Source of the DNA: Chitinophagaceae bacterium
GTDB lineage: Bacteria; Bacteroidota; Bacteroidia; Chitinophagales; Chitinophagaceae
Assembly (NCBI GenBank): GCA_025360525.1
Contig: JANYCA010000058.1
Span: forward strand, 20,760-84,759
Length of the DNA: 64,000 nucleotides
Direction: 5' to 3'
The notes under the pieces are model-generated. The model was not told where the DNA came from, did no database searches, and saw only the letters and a list, made by a program, of their open reading frames with translations. The position numbers were made by a program, and so were the translations under genes. Below, piece after piece: positions 15,603 through 26,406 of this stretch (within the stretch, counting starts at the first letter, position 1; each line of letters opens with the position of its first letter).

Positions 15603-17033
15603 ATGCTTTTTAATTCAATTCAATTTGTAATATTCTTTTTTATTGTAACTGTTACCTACTTCTCAGTTCCACATAAATACCGTTGGTTTCTTCTACTTGC
15701 CAGCAGTTGTTATTTTTACATGTTTTTTGTGCCCATTTATATTTTGATACTCGGCTTTACAATCGTCATTGATTATTTTGCAGGCATTTATTTGGAAAGA
15801 GCGCAAGGAAGGCAAAAGAAATGGTTTTTAATTGCAAGTTTAATTGCAAATATTGGGGTGTTAGCTGTTTTTAAGTATTACAACTTCTTTAATGATAATC
15901 TAACTTTCCTACTTCACGGTGCTGGATTCCAAAACCCTATCCCATACCTTTCAATATTGCTGCCCGTGGGACTTTCCTTTCATACATTCCAGGCGATGAG
16001 TTACACGATAGAAGTATATCGAGGAAATCAAGTTGCTGAAAGAAATTTTGGAATTTACTCCCTCTATGTAATGTTTTACCCACAGTTAGTGGCAGGTCCA
16101 ATAGAACGACCACAGAATTTGCTGCACCAATTTTATGAAAAACATTCTTTTGAATATCCGCAAGTAAGAGAAGGTTTTAAGTTGATACTATGGGGATTTT
16201 TTAAAAAATTGGTAATAGCAGATCGGCTTGCAATTTATGTTAACGCTGTTTACAACAATCCTCACAGCCACAGCGGTATAACCTTGATGGTTGCTACAGT
16301 TTTTTTTGCCATTCAGATATACTGTGATTTTTCGGGTTACTCGGATATTGCAATTGGCGCTGCCAGAGTGATGGGTTTTAAGTTAATGACTAATTTTAAC
16401 CGACCTTATTTTGCCCAAAATATTTCAGAATTCTGGAAGCGTTGGCATATATCCCTTTCAACCTGGTTTAAAGATTATCTATACATATCACTGGGAGGAA
16501 ATAAAGTATCGGTTCCACGGTGGTATTTCAACTTGTTTATTGTCTTTCTTATCAGCGGGTTTTGGCATGGTGCAAATTGGACCTACATTATTTGGGGTGC
16601 TCTTAACGGCTTCTATTTAATTTTTGCCATCTTCTCTAAAAAATTCACGAACAACTTACCTGGCATATCAAGATTGAAAAAATTTCCAAAACTAAACCTG
16701 GGTTTACAAATTTTAGTCACCTTCAGTTTATCATGTTTTGCCTGGATATTTTTTAGAGCAAACAATGTTACAGATGCATTCTTTATCATAAAAAAAATAC
16801 CCACTTTTAAAGGGCCACTATTTTATGAAAACCCGTCTATGTTGATTTTTTCGTTATTTGGAATAGCATTTTTGTTTGCAGTTGAATTTAAAAAAGAGTA
16901 TTTACCTGAAAGTTTTTCATTTTTTAATAATAAAAACTGGCTTGTACGCAACCTTTCTTATGCTTTTTTGATAATCCTTATTTTATTGATAGGCGTTTTT
17001 GATGGTGGCCAGTTTATTTATTTTCAATTTTAA
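15603..17033 (+). CDS. MBOAT O-acyltransferase of the AlgI/PatA type
   Basis: This 476-residue polytopic membrane protein is of the MBOAT family. The family signature is seen in FYPQLVAGPIERP, in FSGYSDIAIGAARVMGF, in NRPYFAQNISEFWKRWHISLSTW and around the catalytic His322 in SGFWHGANWTYIIWG. The close relatives are AlgI and PatA/DltB, which move acetyl groups across the membrane to extracellular polysaccharides or peptidoglycan. The following gene, 12 bases on, encodes a membrane-anchored SGNH-like protein, the usual partner that places the acetyl group on the acceptor. The acceptor is unknown; no polysaccharide synthase lies beside the pair. Confidence 0.9.
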   Translation: MLFNSIQFVIFFFIVTVTYFSVPHKYRWFLLLASSCYFYMFFVPIYILILGFTIVIDYFAGIYLERAQGRQKKWFLIASLIANIGVLAVFKYYNFFNDNLTFLLHGAGFQNPIPYLSILLPVGLSFHTFQAMSYTIEVYRGNQVAERNFGIYSLYVMFYPQLVAGPIERPQNLLHQFYEKHSFEYPQVREGFKLILWGFFKKLVIADRLAIYVNAVYNNPHSHSGITLMVATVFFAIQIYCDFSGYSDIAIGAARVMGFKLMTNFNRPYFAQNISEFWKRWHISLSTWFKDYLYISLGGNKVSVPRWYFNLFIVFLISGFWHGANWTYIIWGALNGFYLIFAIFSKKFTNNLPGISRLKKFPKLNLGLQILVTFSLSCFAWIFFRANNVTDAFFIIKKIPTFKGPLFYENPSMLIFSLFGIAFLFAVEFKKEYLPESFSFFNNKNWLVRNLSYAFLIILILLIGVFDGGQFIYFQF

Positions 17034-17045
17034 TGGTTTGAACTT

Positions 17046-18002
17046 ATGAAAGAAAACTTTTTGAATAAAATTAAATTAAATCCTTACCTCTATTTCATTT
17101 TAAAATTTTCAATCCTATTTTTTATCGTTTTTATATTTGATTTTTCAATAGGCAAGGGACTTCGATATTTGTATTATAAACAACAAAACGGCTATCAATT
17201 CCGAACAACCTACTCATTAGAGAAAACCAAAGCAGATATTTTAATTTTCGGTTCTTCAAGAGCAAATCATCACTATGATACTGAGATTTTTGAAAACAGA
17301 TTTAAAATGAGTTGCTATAATGTTGGCCGAGATGGGAGTGGTATTTTTTATCACACCGCCATTTTAAAAGGGGTATTAAAAAGATATACGCCAAAAATTA
17401 TTATTTTAGACTTGAGACGTTGGGAATTTGTAAGGCTGGATTTAAGCTACGACAGAATTGCACTTCTCCTGCCCTATTATAAATCTCATCCGGAAATTCG
17501 CCCAATAGTAGAATTGAAAAGTAAATATGAAAAATATAAATTATTGTCCGGTATTTATCCTTTCAACTCATCCTTGTTTAGCATTTTAGTGGGTAATTTG
17601 AATAGAAATGGTACAACAGAAATAAAAGGTTACCTGCCAATTACCGGAACTAGTACTGCGATTCCAACTCAGACAAAAAAGGAAATTAGTGAAGGAACTA
17701 TTGATACTACTCAGGTAGCAACCTATGAAGTATTTATTAAAGATTGTATAAAGGCCGGAGTTGAATTACATATATTTTGCTCCCCCTATTTTAGCGGAAA
17801 CGATGAGCAGGATTTATCAATTGAAATTGAAAAAAAGATAGCTGAAAAATATAATATCCAATATCATGATTATTCCTTTGATCCAACTTTTTGGAATAAA
17901 CCATTGTTGTTTTCCGATAATTCTCATTTGAATAAGGAGGGCGCACAACTTTTTACCAACATAATTATTGATAGTGTTGAAAAATACAGGGGTAAAAAGT
18001 AG
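17046..18002 (+). CDS. Membrane-anchored SGNH-like protein, partner of the MBOAT acyltransferase
   Basis: This 318-residue protein has one N-terminal membrane helix (near residues 17-36) and an extracytoplasmic domain with SGNH-hydrolase landmarks: GSSR at residues 69-72 in place of the GDS block I, and the block V pair Asp291/His294 in DNSHLNKEGA. The Ser, Asp and His of a catalytic triad are therefore in place. It is translationally close to the MBOAT gene (12-base gap), as in AlgI-AlgJ/X and PatA-PatB systems where the second protein completes O-acetylation outside the cell. The family is variable and assignment rests on motifs plus context. Confidence 0.75.
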   Translation: MKENFLNKIKLNPYLYFILKFSILFFIVFIFDFSIGKGLRYLYYKQQNGYQFRTTYSLEKTKADILIFGSSRANHHYDTEIFENRFKMSCYNVGRDGSGIFYHTAILKGVLKRYTPKIIILDLRRWEFVRLDLSYDRIALLLPYYKSHPEIRPIVELKSKYEKYKLLSGIYPFNSSLFSILVGNLNRNGTTEIKGYLPITGTSTAIPTQTKKEISEGTIDTTQVATYEVFIKDCIKAGVELHIFCSPYFSGNDEQDLSIEIEKKIAEKYNIQYHDYSFDPTFWNKPLLFSDNSHLNKEGAQLFTNIIIDSVEKYRGKK

Positions 18003-18098
18003 AAAATAGCCTAAACTTTAATTTTATAGTACGCAAACAACAGCGAACTTCCACTACATATTGCTATTTTAAAACGCATAACATGCAAACATCTGCAT

Positions 18099-19355
18099 CT
18101 ACACAATCCCCGCCAATTCCAAACTTCGTTTGCTTATATTTTTATAATCAATGTTTTCCACCACTGCATCCGGGTAGGCAATCAGCGAAACACCGGGCAA
18201 CTTCCACCAATCGTGTTCGGCTAATTTCTTCACATGAATAATGCCCACTAACCAGCAATAGTGATATTCGTTGTGCCATTCTTCAATCCATTCAAAATCG
18301 TCTTTATTGATTGCAGCAATTTCATTGGCACTTACAAATACCTTTAGGTAAAAATCATTACTTAAAACACTGGCCTGTTGAATCAGGATTTTTTTATACT
18401 CATATTTATAATTGTATCGCAGTGCCGATATATCACTCAATACGGCAGATGCGGTTGGAAATGCACCTGCTCCTTTGCCTTTAAAAAAATGCTTATCTGC
18501 AAAACTACTCTCTGTGGTAATAGCGTTAAATTCATTTTCTACATGATACAACTCATCGTGTTTGGTAACAAACTGCGGCAATACAAAAGCCGCTAATTTT
18601 CCATCAGCTAACTTTTGTGCATTTGCTACCAGTTTAATTTTATATTTCTTTCCCTTTGCAACCAGTGCATCCTGCAATGAAATATTTTTGATGCCAGTAA
18701 AAATAAACTCAGCCGGTTTAGCTATTATTCCGAAGGAATGTGCCAATAAAATACTGAGTTTATTCGCTGCATCAAACCCACCAATATCGAGTTGGGGATT
18801 GCTTTCGGCAAAACCCAGTTGTTGAGCCATCAGCAATGCCTTTTCAAACTCCAGTTGCTCCTGGAATATTTTGGTTAGTATAAAGTTGGTACTGCCGTTG
18901 ATAATACCACGAAACGAAAACAGCAAATCATTATCATAATACTCCTCCAGGTTGCGGATGATGGGCATACTTGCACAACAGGATGCCTCGTACAAAAAAG
19001 GTGTTTGAAATTCCTGTTGTAACGCCAACAGCTCTTCAAAATGTTCGGCAATCATTTTTTTATTGGCGCTAACAACTGCCTTGCCATTTTGTAAAGCTGC
19101 TTTTACAATATCGAAGGCTGCATCCGCGTCATCAATCAATTCTACTATAACATTGATATGTTGATTGTTCAAAATTTCACCGGGAATGTTGGTAAAGTTT
19201 TCTGCCGCAATACTCCGCTTCTTATCCAAACTTTTTATACAGATTTTATGGATGGAAGCTTGTAGTGCAGGCGTGTTTTGGAGCACATCATACAAACCTT
19301 TTCCTACTACACCAAAGCCAAAGAGACCGATATTTAATTGAGTTGTTGCAGACAT
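18099..19355 (-). CDS. hom: Homoserine dehydrogenase
   Basis: This 418-residue protein is a homoserine dehydrogenase without an aspartokinase part. The NAD(P)-binding fold is GLFGFGVVGKGLYDVL at residues 10-25, and the catalytic-domain block GIINGSTNFILTKI and the following GFAESNPQLDIGGFDAANKL are the family signature. It reduces aspartate-4-semialdehyde to homoserine in threonine and methionine synthesis. A C-terminal regulatory part is present but not of classic ACT pattern. It is the last gene of metY-metX-hom, 83 bases after metX, and its product supplies the substrate of MetX. Confidence 0.92.
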   Translation of the reverse strand: MSATTQLNIGLFGFGVVGKGLYDVLQNTPALQASIHKICIKSLDKKRSIAAENFTNIPGEILNNQHINVIVELIDDADAAFDIVKAALQNGKAVVSANKKMIAEHFEELLALQQEFQTPFLYEASCCASMPIIRNLEEYYDNDLLFSFRGIINGSTNFILTKIFQEQLEFEKALLMAQQLGFAESNPQLDIGGFDAANKLSILLAHSFGIIAKPAEFIFTGIKNISLQDALVAKGKKYKIKLVANAQKLADGKLAAFVLPQFVTKHDELYHVENEFNAITTESSFADKHFFKGKGAGAFPTASAVLSDISALRYNYKYEYKKILIQQASVLSNDFYLKVFVSANEIAAINKDDFEWIEEWHNEYHYCWLVGIIHVKKLAEHDWWKLPGVSLIAYPDAVVENIDYKNISKRSLELAGIV

Positions 19356-19438
19356 ATGCTGGTTAATTTAGATGCTATAATTTCGTTTAAGTTGATAGTT
19401 TATTTAGAACAGCTGATGGCATGCAGCTGCAACATAAT

Positions 19439-20470
19439 TTATGCAAGCAAATTCATTTCATTTGCTTGCATAAACTCCCTGATCACTTTTTCAATCTGGG
19501 CAAACTCCAGTAAAAAACCATCATGACCGTAAGTTGATTTTATAATTACGAAAGATGCACCGGGTATTTCATTGGCCAAAAAAGCCTGCTCTGCTACTGG
19601 AAATAATACATCCGTTTCTATACCAATAACCAGCGTTTTAGCAAGGATGCTTTGCAATGCAGCAGCAACAGAATCTCTGCCACGGCCAAGGTTATGGGCA
19701 TCCATACTTTTGCTTAAAAAATAATAACTAAATGCATTAAACCTTTTGGCTAATTTTTCTCCCTGGTACCGTTGGTAAGAGTCGCTCTTATAACCATCGA
19801 TAGCATCATTGTTTTTCTCTGATTGTGCAAAAAGATAGGTTTCGTAATTGCGATAGGAAAGCAAAGCCACGCTCCTTGCAACTTTCATACCGTTGATACC
19901 TGCTTCAGCATTTTTATTTGTCCAGGTAGCGTCTGCTTCTATACACATTCGTTGCGATGCATTAAATGCAATTGCCCAAGGCGAATGAAAAGCATTGGTT
20001 GCAATTGGAATGATGTGACCGAATAAACCCGGCTCCTCAACGGCCCACTCTAGCAACTGTTGTCCACCCATCGATCCGCCTAAGCCCACATAAATTTTAT
20101 CGATGCCCAGGTGATCTTTTAACGGCTGATAGGCTCTCACCATATCCCTTGTTGTAAATAATGGAAACTCATGAAAAAATAATTCACCGGTTGTATCATC
20201 AATGTCCAGCGGATGAATACTACCGTAGCAACTTCCCGGCATATTTACGCAAACAATAAAATGTTGTTGTGGATTAAACAACTTTCCATCGCCTACCAAA
20301 CCATCCCACCACTCTGCAGGATTGCTATTGGCAGTAAGGGCGTGAAAAACCCATACCACGTTGTCTTTTGCAGCGTTCAATTCGCCAAACGTTGTATAGC
20401 CTAAATGATACCCTAAAATGCTGATGCCCGATTCTAATTTAAAAGGTTGCTGTTGTTTAAAAATGTTCAC
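19439..20470 (-). CDS. metX: Homoserine O-acetyltransferase
   Basis: This 343-residue alpha/beta-fold protein is MetX, which acetylates homoserine with acetyl-CoA. The nucleophile elbow GGSMGGQQLLEWA is present; early blocks VWVFHALTANSNPAEWWDGLVG and NMPGSCYGSIHPLDID are typical of MetX; and the end supplies the catalytic Asp (ETDVLFPVAEQ) and His (TYGHDGFLLE). The start ATG at 20470 begins MNIFKQQQPFKLESG. It lies between metY and hom in the same direction. A strong terminator separates it from metY, so it may receive less transcript from the SAM-controlled promoter. Confidence 0.93.
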   Translation of the reverse strand: MNIFKQQQPFKLESGISILGYHLGYTTFGELNAAKDNVVWVFHALTANSNPAEWWDGLVGDGKLFNPQQHFIVCVNMPGSCYGSIHPLDIDDTTGELFFHEFPLFTTRDMVRAYQPLKDHLGIDKIYVGLGGSMGGQQLLEWAVEEPGLFGHIIPIATNAFHSPWAIAFNASQRMCIEADATWTNKNAEAGINGMKVARSVALLSYRNYETYLFAQSEKNNDAIDGYKSDSYQRYQGEKLAKRFNAFSYYFLSKSMDAHNLGRGRDSVAAALQSILAKTLVIGIETDVLFPVAEQAFLANEIPGASFVIIKSTYGHDGFLLEFAQIEKVIREFMQANEMNLLA

Positions 20471-20524
20471 AGTATATTTTGGCGTTTAAAAATTGAGTAC
20501 AAGTCAACATATTTTTTGGAATAC

Positions 20525-20555
20525 AAAAAGCCGGGTTAACAAAAATTAACCCGGC
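20525..20555 (-). terminator. Intrinsic terminator between metY and metX
   Basis: On the minus strand a perfect 10-bp stem (20546-20555 with 20530-20539, GCCGGGTTAA/TTAACCCGGC) with a 6-base loop is followed by a T-run, 15 bases after metY stops and 55 bases before metX starts. It may cut the operon into two expression levels. Confidence 0.85.
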
Positions 20556-20569
20556 AAAAAATTCAATTA

Positions 20570-21907
<1,338 letters not shown>

Positions 21908-22167
21908 TTAGATGTATAATAAATATGGTTGGCCGAAACAAACAAGATTAATAAATGATGCCCTAACACATGCTAGAAAAAAACAATCATGGGCTGCAAA
22001 TACCACATTTAGAAATGTAAGTAAATGACAGTGCATTCTATTTTTTGTTACTCTACAAATTTAATAGGCTTATGTTCATTTCACCAAATACATTTGTTAA
22101 AATATTATTCGTCTTTTTGCTCCTGCTGTTCATTAATCAGCTTCCACATTTTCTGCCATTAACAACA

Positions 22168-22197
22168 CAAAAAAGCCCACCTGGTAAATCAGATGGG
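22168..22197 (-). terminator. Terminator of the SAM-I riboswitch (attenuator)
   Basis: On the minus strand GCCCATCTG / CAGGTGGGC forms a 9-bp stem with one G-U pair, followed by six T. It lies 42 bases after the SAM aptamer and 280 bases before metY, as expected for an expression platform working by premature termination. The 280 bases that follow before metY show no further structure I can name. Confidence 0.88.
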
Positions 22198-22238
22198 CCT
22201 TGAATATTGTTGAAAAATATTTTGAAGCTTTTAATCTG

Positions 22239-22361
22239 ACTTATCTGTCCCGGTTTAAATCGAGATGGAATTGGCACCTTTCCCTTTTGATCCATAGCGG
22301 AATAAAAGAGTAGGTTGTCAAGGCTTCATCGGGCCATAACCCTCTGCCTTTCTTGATAAGT
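22239..22361 (-). ncRNA. SAM-I (S-box) riboswitch
   Basis: The minus strand shows the SAM-I order: ACTTATCAAGA (P1 and kink-turn), AGGCAGAGGG, GGCCCGATGAAGCC, GACAACC, AAGGTGCCAATTCC and the closing P1 strand AGATAAGT, which pairs with ACTTATC at the 5' end. All conserved core bases of the S-box are recognisable. It precedes metY and has a terminator just downstream, so SAM binding should stop transcription of the methionine genes. Confidence 0.96.
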
Positions 22362-22395
22362 GTGCCGGTTATTACCGGGACGTAAAGAACTATTG

Positions 22396-22426
22396 CAAAG
22401 GTATAAGTGCATTTTCTACATTTCAA
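22396..22426 (-). promoter_or_regulatory. Promoter of the SAM-I / metY transcript
   Basis: On the minus strand TTG (22426-22424), a 20-base spacer and TACCTTTG (22403-22396) match the Bacteroidota promoter exactly. Transcription would begin near 22390, about 28 bases before the SAM aptamer. Confidence 0.75.
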
Positions 22427-22571
22427 AATATATTTTACAGCAAAAATCATTCGGCCCAAAACACTTGTCCAATCTGTATTTTAAAAGAATAAATATTTAT
22501 TTGGCATATTTGCGTCAATTAGCGGATGTTAATCTCTATTTTGCTAATTCAAAAATATTCACAGTCCGCAA

Positions 22572-24728
22572 ATGAAAAATATTCACGAAATTTTACAACA
22601 CCATTTTGGTTACAAAGCATTTCGTTTAAACCAGCAGGCAGTAATTGAAAATGTGCTGGCAAAAAAAGATGCGGTGGTTTTAATGCCAACAGGCGGCGGT
22701 AAATCTTTATGCTACCAGGTGCCTGCCTTAGCCCTCGATGGATTAACGGTTGTAGTTTCTCCGCTTATTGCATTAATGAAAGACCAGGTAGATGCATTGC
22801 GTTTAAATGGAGTGGCTGCTGCATTTTTAAACTCTACACAAAGCAGTTTTGAGCAGGCAACAATTACACAACAAATTAGAGACAACGAGCTAAAATTATT
22901 ATACGTAGCACCCGAAAGACTCATTGGACCAAACGGTATGTTTTCATTTCTAAAACAAATCAATGTATCATTGTTCGCTATCGATGAAGCGCATTGCATC
23001 AGTCATTGGGGCCACGATTTTAGACCGGAATATGTGGAACTTGGTCAACTTAAAACAGCCTTCCCATTTGTTCCTGTAATTGCCTTAACGGCTACTGCAG
23101 ATAAACTTACTAAAAAAGACATCATTGATAAGCTTGCACTGGTAAGTTATTCGGTATTTGAAAACTCCTTCAACCGGCCCAACATCAGCTATTTTATTCA
23201 GCCGAAAAAAAATCATTTTGAGGCGTTGGTTCAATACATAAAGCAGCATAAAGATGACAGTGGAATTATCTATTGCCTAAGCAGGGCAAGTACAGAATCG
23301 CTTGCAGAGAAACTTCAGCAGCAAGGTTTTGATGCGGCTGCCTATCATGCAGGACTGGAAAGAACCCTGAGAGAGAAGCGACAGGACCAATTTTTAAGGG
23401 ACGACCTTAAAATAATAGTGGCCACCATTGCTTTTGGTATGGGCATCAACAAAAGCAATGTGCGATATGTGGTACATGCAGATCTACCAAAAAACATTGA
23501 AGGTTATTACCAGGAAACCGGCAGGGCTGGCAGGGATGGCTTACCCAGCGAGGCCATCTTATTTTATAGTAGTGCAGATGTTTTTAAGTTAAAAAGTTTT
23601 GCCAAAATTGAGGGCAACCAGGCGCAAAGCAATATCATGCTTAAGAAGCTGGACCAGATGGCAGCATTGTGTGAAACGTCCATCTGCCGGCGTAAATATT
23701 TGCTTAATTATTTTGATGAGGCTGCACCCGATTTCTGTGGCAATTGCGATACCTGCCTTGGCGAAAAGACAAGATCGGATCACACGATTGAAGCACAAAA
23801 ATTACTCAGCGCCGTCAGTCGCCTTAACCAACGTTTTGGATTAAATTATGTAATTGATTTTTTGAGGGGAAGCAGCACTTGCAAGCCCGAACATCAATCG
23901 TTAAAAACATACAGCATTGGAAAAGATATTTCCAAAGAACGCTGGAAAGCAATCACAAAAGAAATGCTTCAGTTGCAATACCTGCAACAAAGCGATGGCG
24001 AATACCCTGTACTACAACTAAATGAAAAAAGTATGCAGGTTTTAAAAGGTGAATTAACGGTGATGCTGACAACATCCACATCAACAAGTTTACAACCTGC
24101 GCAACAACAATATACCACGCCCGAGCACCTGCACAAGGATTTGCTGAGTATTTTAAAAGCTACCCGTTACCAATTGGCCGAAGAAGAAAATGTGCCGGCC
24201 TTTCAAATATTTTCCGATGCAACACTGGTTGAGCTGGCAACCTATCTGCCACTCACCAACACTGACCTGGCAAAGATTTCAGGTTTTGGCGCTATTAAGC
24301 TGGAGAGGTACGGTAACTCATTTTTAGATGCTATTCTTGACTATTGCGTGGCCAATGATTTAGCAACAAAAATAAATTCAAAAACACCTAAGCGACAAAG
24401 AAAACTGGTAGTAAACGAAAAAACAACCGATACAAAGATGGCCAGCCTGCAATTGTTTCAACAAGGCACACCTGTTACTGAAATTGCAGCCTTAAGAAAC
24501 TTATCGGCCGGAACAATTGAAGGACATCTGGCGCATTTTGTTTTTACCGGGCAGGTGGATGTAACGGATATTGTGCCTAAGGAAAAAATAAAACCCATTA
24601 TTAATGCCGTAGAAAAAAATGGCAATCTTATTGAAACCGGTCCCGTAAAACAATTGCTGGGTGAAACCTACTCCTATGGTGAAATAAAGGCGGTGATAAG
24701 TTATATGCGCCGGATGAAGGAAGGATAG
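22572..24728 (+). CDS. recQ: ATP-dependent DNA helicase RecQ
   Basis: This 718-residue protein has the full RecQ layout. The helicase core holds Walker A MPTGGGKSLCYQ (near residue 38), the DEAH box AIDEAHCISHWGHDFRPEY and motif VI QETGRAGRDG. The RecQ-C zinc site has four cysteines in CRRKYLLNYFDEAAPDFC and CDTC. A winged helix and an HRDC domain (near residues 515-590) follow, and the last part (near residues 620-715) is an added helix-turn-helix of the HTH_40 type, seen in many Bacteroidota RecQ proteins. It unwinds DNA 3' to 5' in recombination and repair. It is divergent from the methionine cluster. Confidence 0.96.
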   Translation: MKNIHEILQHHFGYKAFRLNQQAVIENVLAKKDAVVLMPTGGGKSLCYQVPALALDGLTVVVSPLIALMKDQVDALRLNGVAAAFLNSTQSSFEQATITQQIRDNELKLLYVAPERLIGPNGMFSFLKQINVSLFAIDEAHCISHWGHDFRPEYVELGQLKTAFPFVPVIALTATADKLTKKDIIDKLALVSYSVFENSFNRPNISYFIQPKKNHFEALVQYIKQHKDDSGIIYCLSRASTESLAEKLQQQGFDAAAYHAGLERTLREKRQDQFLRDDLKIIVATIAFGMGINKSNVRYVVHADLPKNIEGYYQETGRAGRDGLPSEAILFYSSADVFKLKSFAKIEGNQAQSNIMLKKLDQMAALCETSICRRKYLLNYFDEAAPDFCGNCDTCLGEKTRSDHTIEAQKLLSAVSRLNQRFGLNYVIDFLRGSSTCKPEHQSLKTYSIGKDISKERWKAITKEMLQLQYLQQSDGEYPVLQLNEKSMQVLKGELTVMLTTSTSTSLQPAQQQYTTPEHLHKDLLSILKATRYQLAEEENVPAFQIFSDATLVELATYLPLTNTDLAKISGFGAIKLERYGNSFLDAILDYCVANDLATKINSKTPKRQRKLVVNEKTTDTKMASLQLFQQGTPVTEIAALRNLSAGTIEGHLAHFVFTGQVDVTDIVPKEKIKPIINAVEKNGNLIETGPVKQLLGETYSYGEIKAVISYMRRMKEG

Positions 24729-25122
24729 AAGTATTATTTTGTAAGTGTGAAATATTTTAACCTCATTACTTTTGAGGTTGCTTACAGCGATACAAAGACT
24801 TAGAATACTGCTAGTTTGTAATATTTGGACTTCTTTTTTTTGTGTATATATTTCCCCAACAACCTATCGCACTACGTTAAAGAAAAATTCCATTATTAAA
24901 TACCCCTCAAAAAATAAACAGTTTTCTTTCTTTTAAGTGTTTTCATCCTAGAAACAGACCTTTTAAAACCTTGCACTGCCAATAATAGAAATTGCTTCGC
25001 CTGCTTCCATCATTATTTCTTTCGAAAGATAACCTTCGGTACAATGTTCGCTGCACTTTAACAAATCTTAGTATAAATTAGTCCTGTGAATGGTGTAGTT
25101 CATTGTTGTAAATCTTTCTTGT
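24729..25122. other. Intergenic region before the response regulator
   Basis: These 394 bases contain no ORF of note, no RNA structure and no repeat that I can recognise. The promoter of the response regulator is presumably near 25060-25110, but no good consensus match is seen. Confidence 0.4.
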
Positions 25123-26313
25123 ATGAAAAAATTGTTGATTGTAGATGATGACCTGGACCTTTGTCTTCTATTAAATTTATATTTAACCAGGGAGGGTTTT
25201 AAGGTAACTGAAGCGCACAGTAGCAAGGAAGCGCTAAGTAGTATTGGATACAATCCCCCGAACCTGGTGATTTGTGACATTAGATTACAAGATATGGATG
25301 GCATCAGTTTAATGAAAATTGTAAAAGACAGTTCACCCAATATTCCCTTTGTTTTTATTACGGCTTATGATGACATTAAAATATCTTCTAATGCCTTTAG
25401 CCATGGTGCGTTGGATTATATTACCAAGCCATTGTTTCCTGAGGAGGTTTCACTAAGCATTCAAAAAATTCTGGAGAAAGCTATTATCGACGAACCAGTT
25501 ATTGACCATTCTTACGACGAAGAAACAAATGATTTACAAGTGTTGGTTTTTGGAAATTCCGAATTTTCTAAAAAACTTAATTACCAGATAAACCTGATTT
25601 CACCAACTAACAACAGGGTAATAATTCATGGTGAAAAAGGTTCGGGAAAAGAATCTGTTGCAAGAGAAATACATCAAAGAAGTCATCGGGCAAGTAAGCC
25701 CTTTGTAGTTATTAAAACACGGAATTTCCCAAATAATATAACATCGGCCGATTTAGCGGTGCAGGTGAAAAAATACATACAGTCTTCGCAATATGGCACG
25801 CTTTATATTGATGAAATGGCGGATTTGCCGGAGGATGTTTTATTGATTTTTTTAAAGTACATGCAAGAAAAAACCATGGGAAAAACGGGATATTCAAAAG
25901 AAAATGCGCTCGACATAAGATTTATGGCAGCAAGTTGCGAAAACCTGTGGCATGCGAATCAAAATAGTAAATTACTCGAAGACCTGTATCTCCTCCTAAA
26001 TGATTTTTCGATTGAAATATTGCCACTTCGACAACGGAAAGAAGATATATTGGTTTTTGCTGATCATTTTTTGGGGATTGCAAATACTGCGACTGGTAAA
26101 CATATCAAAGGATTTACACCTGAAGTTGAATTAATTGTGAAGAATCAACATTGGAAAGAAAATTTAAGTGAATTAAAAAATCTGGTTTATAAAGCAGCAT
26201 TAAATACTACAACAGATTGGGTTGAAATAAGCGCCATACCAAAAGAATTTTACCAGGCAGTGAAAACTGAATCACCCCCAAACCCCGGAAGATCAAGGTC
26301 TATTTTTAATTAA
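25123..26313 (+). CDS. Response regulator with degenerate NtrC-type AAA+ domain, no DNA-binding domain
   Basis: This 396-residue protein has a receiver domain (phospho-acceptor Asp52 in VICDIRLQDMDG; acidic pocket VDDD; Thr80 and Lys102) and an AAA+ domain like those of sigma-54 activators. Walker A is changed to GEKGSGKES (170-178) and Walker B is GTLYIDEMADLP (225-236). The GAFTGA loop that contacts sigma-54 is missing: Walker B follows the PFVVIKTRNFPNN strand after only about 20 residues. The usual arginine-finger region LYYRL reads LYLLL. No Fis-type HTH follows. It is therefore unlikely to activate sigma-54 in the classical way. It lies 93 bases before the cyclic glucan synthase on the same strand; no histidine kinase is nearby. 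Confidence 0.85.
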   Translation: MKKLLIVDDDLDLCLLLNLYLTREGFKVTEAHSSKEALSSIGYNPPNLVICDIRLQDMDGISLMKIVKDSSPNIPFVFITAYDDIKISSNAFSHGALDYITKPLFPEEVSLSIQKILEKAIIDEPVIDHSYDEETNDLQVLVFGNSEFSKKLNYQINLISPTNNRVIIHGEKGSGKESVAREIHQRSHRASKPFVVIKTRNFPNNITSADLAVQVKKYIQSSQYGTLYIDEMADLPEDVLLIFLKYMQEKTMGKTGYSKENALDIRFMAASCENLWHANQNSKLLEDLYLLLNDFSIEILPLRQRKEDILVFADHFLGIANTATGKHIKGFTPEVELIVKNQHWKENLSELKNLVYKAALNTTTDWVEISAIPKEFYQAVKTESPPNPGRSRSIFN

Positions 26314-26406
26314 CATTGATCACAGAGCTCAAGCCTTGTTTTTATTGCAGGCTTGGTAGAAATGTTTCCATTTTGCGTTAAAACAACGCTACAAATCAAT
26401 TTAAAA

